Positions 6,819 to 6,849 of a stretch of DNA of 6,849 bases are shown here, in pieces. The notes below the pieces were generated by a model, which was not told where the DNA came from, searched no databases, and was given only the letters and a program-made list of their open reading frames with translations. How positions within the stretch are numbered: the first letter of the stretch is position 1; each line of letters opens with the position of its first letter. A program made the translations under genes and the position numbers. The DNA is from an uncultured Bacilli bacterium (GTDB lineage Bacteria > Bacillota_I > Bacilli_A > RF39 > UBA660), in the NCBI GenBank assembly GCA_948629335.1, contig CAPHZB010000069.1, positions 1 to 6,849 of the forward strand. The letters are read 5' to 3'.

Positions 6819-6849
6819 AAGTTACAATTTGACAAAAATAAAACAACTT

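Overview
The window is a low-GC, AT-rich stretch with the look of a Firmicutes genome, probably an uncultured gut Bacilli of the Erysipelotrichia/RF39 type. Two things point there: a Gram-positive-type replicase PolC, and a surface-protein family that I remember mainly from such genomes. Tryptophan is written TGG throughout and no in-frame TGA occurs in the long gene, so the standard bacterial code fits and the Mycoplasma code is not suggested. The lineage call is inference from gene content and composition, not from a search.

Layout, left to right, with all genes on the + strand. Positions 1-1005 hold the 3' part of a gene for a modular surface or prepilin-like protein, with two tail-fibre-like repeats followed by a long C-terminal module. 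A clear intrinsic terminator (1055-1092) ends it. A putative promoter partly overlapping that terminator precedes polC (1135-5817), which encodes a complete 1560-residue DNA polymerase III alpha subunit with every expected domain and catalytic residue, plus two large lysine/glutamate-rich insertions. About 455 bp of mostly non-coding, possibly decayed sequence follows (5818-6273), containing one 59-codon open frame that may be a gene remnant. A second intrinsic terminator (6274-6304) closes that region.

A strong extended -10 promoter (6317-6345) then drives a two-gene unit: a 63-residue VbhA-type Fic antitoxin (6383-6574) overlapping by 8 bp a very short Fic protein (6567-6818). The Fic protein keeps a perfect HPFREGNGR catalytic motif. 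It appears to have lost its middle part, including the target-docking flap region, and its C-terminus, so this looks like a decaying class I Fic toxin-antitoxin module. The antitoxin carries Ala where the inhibitory motif normally has Ser/Thr.

I found no convincing wholly new system. The points most worth a second look are the shrunken Fic module with its altered antitoxin, the two PolC insertions, and the unexplained open frame between polC and the toxin-antitoxin unit.
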